From positions 347,958-411,957 of the forward strand of contig CAYVTM010000002.1 of assembly GCA_964454645.1 (NCBI GenBank): DNA of 64,000 nucleotides. Reading direction: 5' to 3'. Positions 62,623 through 64,000 of the stretch are shown here, piece by piece. Each line of letters starts with the position of its first letter. Positions within the stretch are counted from its first letter, which is position 1. The translations under genes were made by a program, and so were the position numbers. The DNA is from CAYVTM01 sp964454645 (GTDB taxonomy: Bacteria > Bacteroidota > Bacteroidia > Sphingobacteriales > Sphingobacteriaceae). The notes under the pieces were generated by a model. That model saw only the letters and a program-made list of their open reading frames with translations. It did not search any database and was not told the DNA's origin.

Positions 62623-63063
62623 TCATAAGTTTTTATGTGTCCAAAGCCAAGCGTCTCCAATTTCTTCGTCTTGCACAATTTCAGTAAACGCAAAATTATT
62701 GTTCTCTAAAATTTTTGTTGAAGCGTTGTGTTCGGGTGCAGTCTTTGCTGTAATTGTTACACTCGGATCTGTCTGGTATGCAATATTTACAAGTTCTTTA
62801 CAAGCAAACGAAGCAATGCCTTGTCCTTCAAACTCTTTAAATGTCCAATAAGCAACTTCAATTTTTCCGTCTTTGGGTTCTCCCACGAAACCGCAAGAAC
62901 CAACAATTTGGTCTTGTCTAACTACGAAGTAACCAACCCAAGGAATGTTGAAACCGATTTTAGGATAAAAATCGTCATACATACTAAGCAAAGCTTGACA
63001 GTCAGCCGAAGCATACATTTCATTTATTTTGTCTTCTTGTAGAGTAATTGGTTTTAAATTCAT
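62623..63063 (-). CDS. GNAT acetyltransferase
   Basis: A 146-residue protein with motif A region EFEGQGIASFACKELV and NNFAFTEI near the end. The acetyl-CoA loop Q-G-x-G/A is present as GQGIAS. The substrate is unknown. It is the first gene of a two-gene cassette. Confidence 0.85.
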   Translation of the reverse strand: MNLKPITLQEDKINEMYASADCQALLSMYDDFYPKIGFNIPWVGYFVVRQDQIVGSCGFVGEPKDGKIEVAYWTFKEFEGQGIASFACKELVNIAYQTDPSVTITAKTAPEHNASTKILENNNFAFTEIVQDEEIGDAWLWTHKNL

Positions 63064-63104
63064 TTTGTCTTTCTTATTATGTCGTTTTTCGGTTGTCGTT
63101 GTCT

Positions 63105-63118
63105 GACCGCTGTTAGCG
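63105..63118 (-). other. collapsed attC site (scar)
   Basis: GACCGCT is joined directly to GTTAGCG. The left flank matches the left flank of other sites (CTGACCGCT before AACG) and the right part matches R'. Deletion between the short CCGCT repeats removed the whole centre. Confidence 0.6.
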
Positions 63119-63136
63119 TTTCATTGTTTTTCTTAG

Positions 63137-63685
63137 TCAGTCAATTTCTTTTGTTTTTGCAAATAATTTCTTTGTCAAATCAAGGTCAGTTGAATTGTCT
63201 TTTTTGATTGTCATAAAATATTTTGTCTGCCAACTTTGAGTTTTTATTGCTTGCTTATTTGTTGTAATGTCCCAAGGAGGATAAACTCTTATTCCACGTT
63301 TTCCTTCTTTGCCGTTTCTTGTTATTATTCCATTGTCTGCCAAAACAGATTTCGGGAAAATAAATTGTCCAAAGTTATCGCCACTTTTTGACGTGATAAT
63401 TATAAAATCTATGTCGTCTAAAATGTCAAATGGTTCAGTTATTCCGTCCTTGTTTCTTTTCCAAATTGTTACAAACTGTCCCGTTTTTGTTGGTGTAATT
63501 TTAGAAACACGATGTTGAATTGTCTTTCCGTTAAGTCCGAACGAACAAGCTCCATATTCTACACTTTCCAAATTCTGTTCCAAGTCTGTCAAGTCAAAAT
63601 CACATTTGTCATAAACTAATTCTTTCACAGCTTTTAGGTCGTTATGAATTGAGTTTAGTGTTGTCAAAGTGTTTTCTACTGTCAT
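63137..63685 (-). CDS. MepB family protein
   Basis: A 182-residue protein with YGACSFGLNGKTIQHRVSK, TPTKTGQFVTIWKR and a GIRVYPPWD segment, matching the MepB family (PF08877). MepB is named from the Staphylococcus mepRAB locus, but its function is unknown. It has no signal peptide. It lies alone in its cassette. The coding strand is unusually rich in GACAA words. Confidence 0.85.
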   Translation of the reverse strand: MTVENTLTTLNSIHNDLKAVKELVYDKCDFDLTDLEQNLESVEYGACSFGLNGKTIQHRVSKITPTKTGQFVTIWKRNKDGITEPFDILDDIDFIIITSKSGDNFGQFIFPKSVLADNGIITRNGKEGKRGIRVYPPWDITTNKQAIKTQSWQTKYFMTIKKDNSTDLDLTKKLFAKTKEID

Positions 63686-63760
63686 ATTTTACTGTCGATA
63701 TTTTGTTTGTTCATTTCTTGTTTTGGTGGTCAAGTTTTTGTTGGGTCGTCATAGCCTGAC

Positions 63761-63892
63761 CGATAACATCCTGTGGCTTGGCGTCCGTTGCAGAAATAGA
63801 AACTGAGTTCGCTCGGCTGGACAAAACGAAATTATAAAATAAAAACGAATTTTAACAACAAAAGCAGCAATGACGCCAAACCGCTGTTAGCA
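63761..63892 (-). other. attC site (132 bp)
   Basis: CGATAAC (63761-63767) and GTTAGCA (63886-63892) are the ends. Arms GG-C-TTGGCGTC and GACGCCAA-A-CC pair over ten positions with one mismatch. The centre is AT-rich and differs from the other sites. Confidence 0.85.
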
Positions 63893-63935
63893 TCAGTTTT
63901 TCTTTGTCAGTCTGTGAACATAGTAGATTTTTACG

Positions 63936-64000
63936 TTATTTTTCGGGGTCAAATTTGACCATCCATTCAATACCGAATTTATCTCTAAACATCGCAAAAT
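63936..64000 (-). CDS. VOC/glyoxalase-fold protein (3' end only)
   Basis: The last 20 residues and stop are visible: FAMFRDKFGIEWMVKFDPEK. This closing text is typical of PhnB/3-demethylubiquinone-methyltransferase-like VOC proteins. The start lies beyond the window. It is a cassette gene with its attC downstream. Confidence 0.75.
   Translation of the reverse strand, partial: FAMFRDKFGIEWMVKFDPEK

Larger units (their letters stand above)
53221..64000 (-). mobile_element. integron gene-cassette array (attC array; no integrase in window)
   Basis: About eight cassettes, all genes on the minus strand, separated by attC-like sites. Complete sites start with RYYYAAC-type sequence (usually CGCTAAC) and end with GTTRRRY-type sequence (GTTAGC). 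They have internal arms TTGGCG/CGCCAA and a central region shared between sites. Several cassettes hold two to four genes. The orientation puts attI and the integrase beyond 64 kb, if present. The left limit is a truncated site 46 bp after the MFS gene. Confidence 0.85.

Noticed and set aside
53221..63892. The recurring GTTAGC and CGCCAA strings as a CRISPR array or REP family
   Set aside because: Spacing is 0.6-3 kb with genes between, the units are about 130 bp with internal complementary arms, and gene orientation is uniform. attC sites explain all of this better.
1..64000. tRNA, rRNA or riboswitch genes
   Set aside because: I looked for cloverleaf-like and conserved riboswitch strings, including upstream of bioY and aspS, and saw none I could support.

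Overview
The window is a piece of a Bacteroidota chromosome. The evidence is a low-to-moderate GC content, promoter boxes of the TTTG / TAnnTTTG type, type IX secretion (T9SS) sorting tails, Lys/Ile-rich proteins, DUF4286 and DUF4199 proteins, a PorX/RprY-like two-component style, and pdhA adjacent to the E2 gene without pdhB. I cannot place it below phylum from sequence alone. I saw no rRNA, tRNA or CRISPR array.

Region 1 (1-18 kb) is ordinary chromosome. It holds the end of hemW, a cyclase-family hydrolase, a membrane metallophosphoesterase, a UbiA-like membrane protein, an operon of S9 peptidase, histidine kinase and response regulator, a TPR protein with DUF4286 and rfbC, an OmpA-family lipoprotein, fumC, aroE, a Mn-type superoxide dismutase, tadA and an azurin-like lipoprotein. 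Strong terminators separate many units. Region 2 (17.6-20 kb) is a small scar zone: a HigA-like antitoxin beside a twice-frameshifted HigB toxin, the last codons of a lost second TerC gene, a cyclophilin-fold gene and an intact terC. Region 3 (20-49 kb) is again core: aspS, a truncated PKD-repeat surface protein, bioY, a large SNF2 helicase, dapF, an HtrA protease, an NlpC/P60 hydrolase, pdhA/E2, a TPR histidine kinase, an M13 peptidase, a T9SS-tailed endonuclease I, a four-gene operon ending in a rhomboid, a dipeptide epimerase, and a kinase/regulator pair divergent from a T9SS-tailed surface protein. The control region of that last pair carries five AAC-core repeats at 10-11 bp spacing.

Region 4 (49.9-53.2 kb) is a DHA3 (macrolide-efflux type) MFS gene preceded by a promoter, a 16-residue leader ORF and a terminator-like hairpin, which suggests attenuation control. 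The gene is split by an IS1595-family element of 1,836 bp with an 8-bp target duplication and two passenger genes. Removing the element and one duplication copy restores an exact 412-codon reading frame.

Region 5 (53.2 kb to the right edge) is the most unusual part: an integron gene-cassette array. Every cassette gene is on the minus strand. The genes or gene groups are separated by about 90-137 bp attC-like sites with CGCTAAC...GTTAGC ends and internal TTGGCG/CGCCAA arms. The array also contains truncated, degenerate and collapsed sites and a heavily decayed LuxR gene. Cargo includes Ada and an AlkD-like protein (alkylation repair), a MepB-family protein, a VOC protein, two acetyltransferases, a cupin, a Crp-family regulator, a thioredoxin fused to a barrel-like domain, a seven-repeat propeller lipoprotein, and DUF2200, DUF4199, DUF5946 and SRPBCC proteins. 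No integrase is visible. If one exists, the gene orientation predicts it beyond 64 kb; otherwise this is an attC cluster lacking an integrase.
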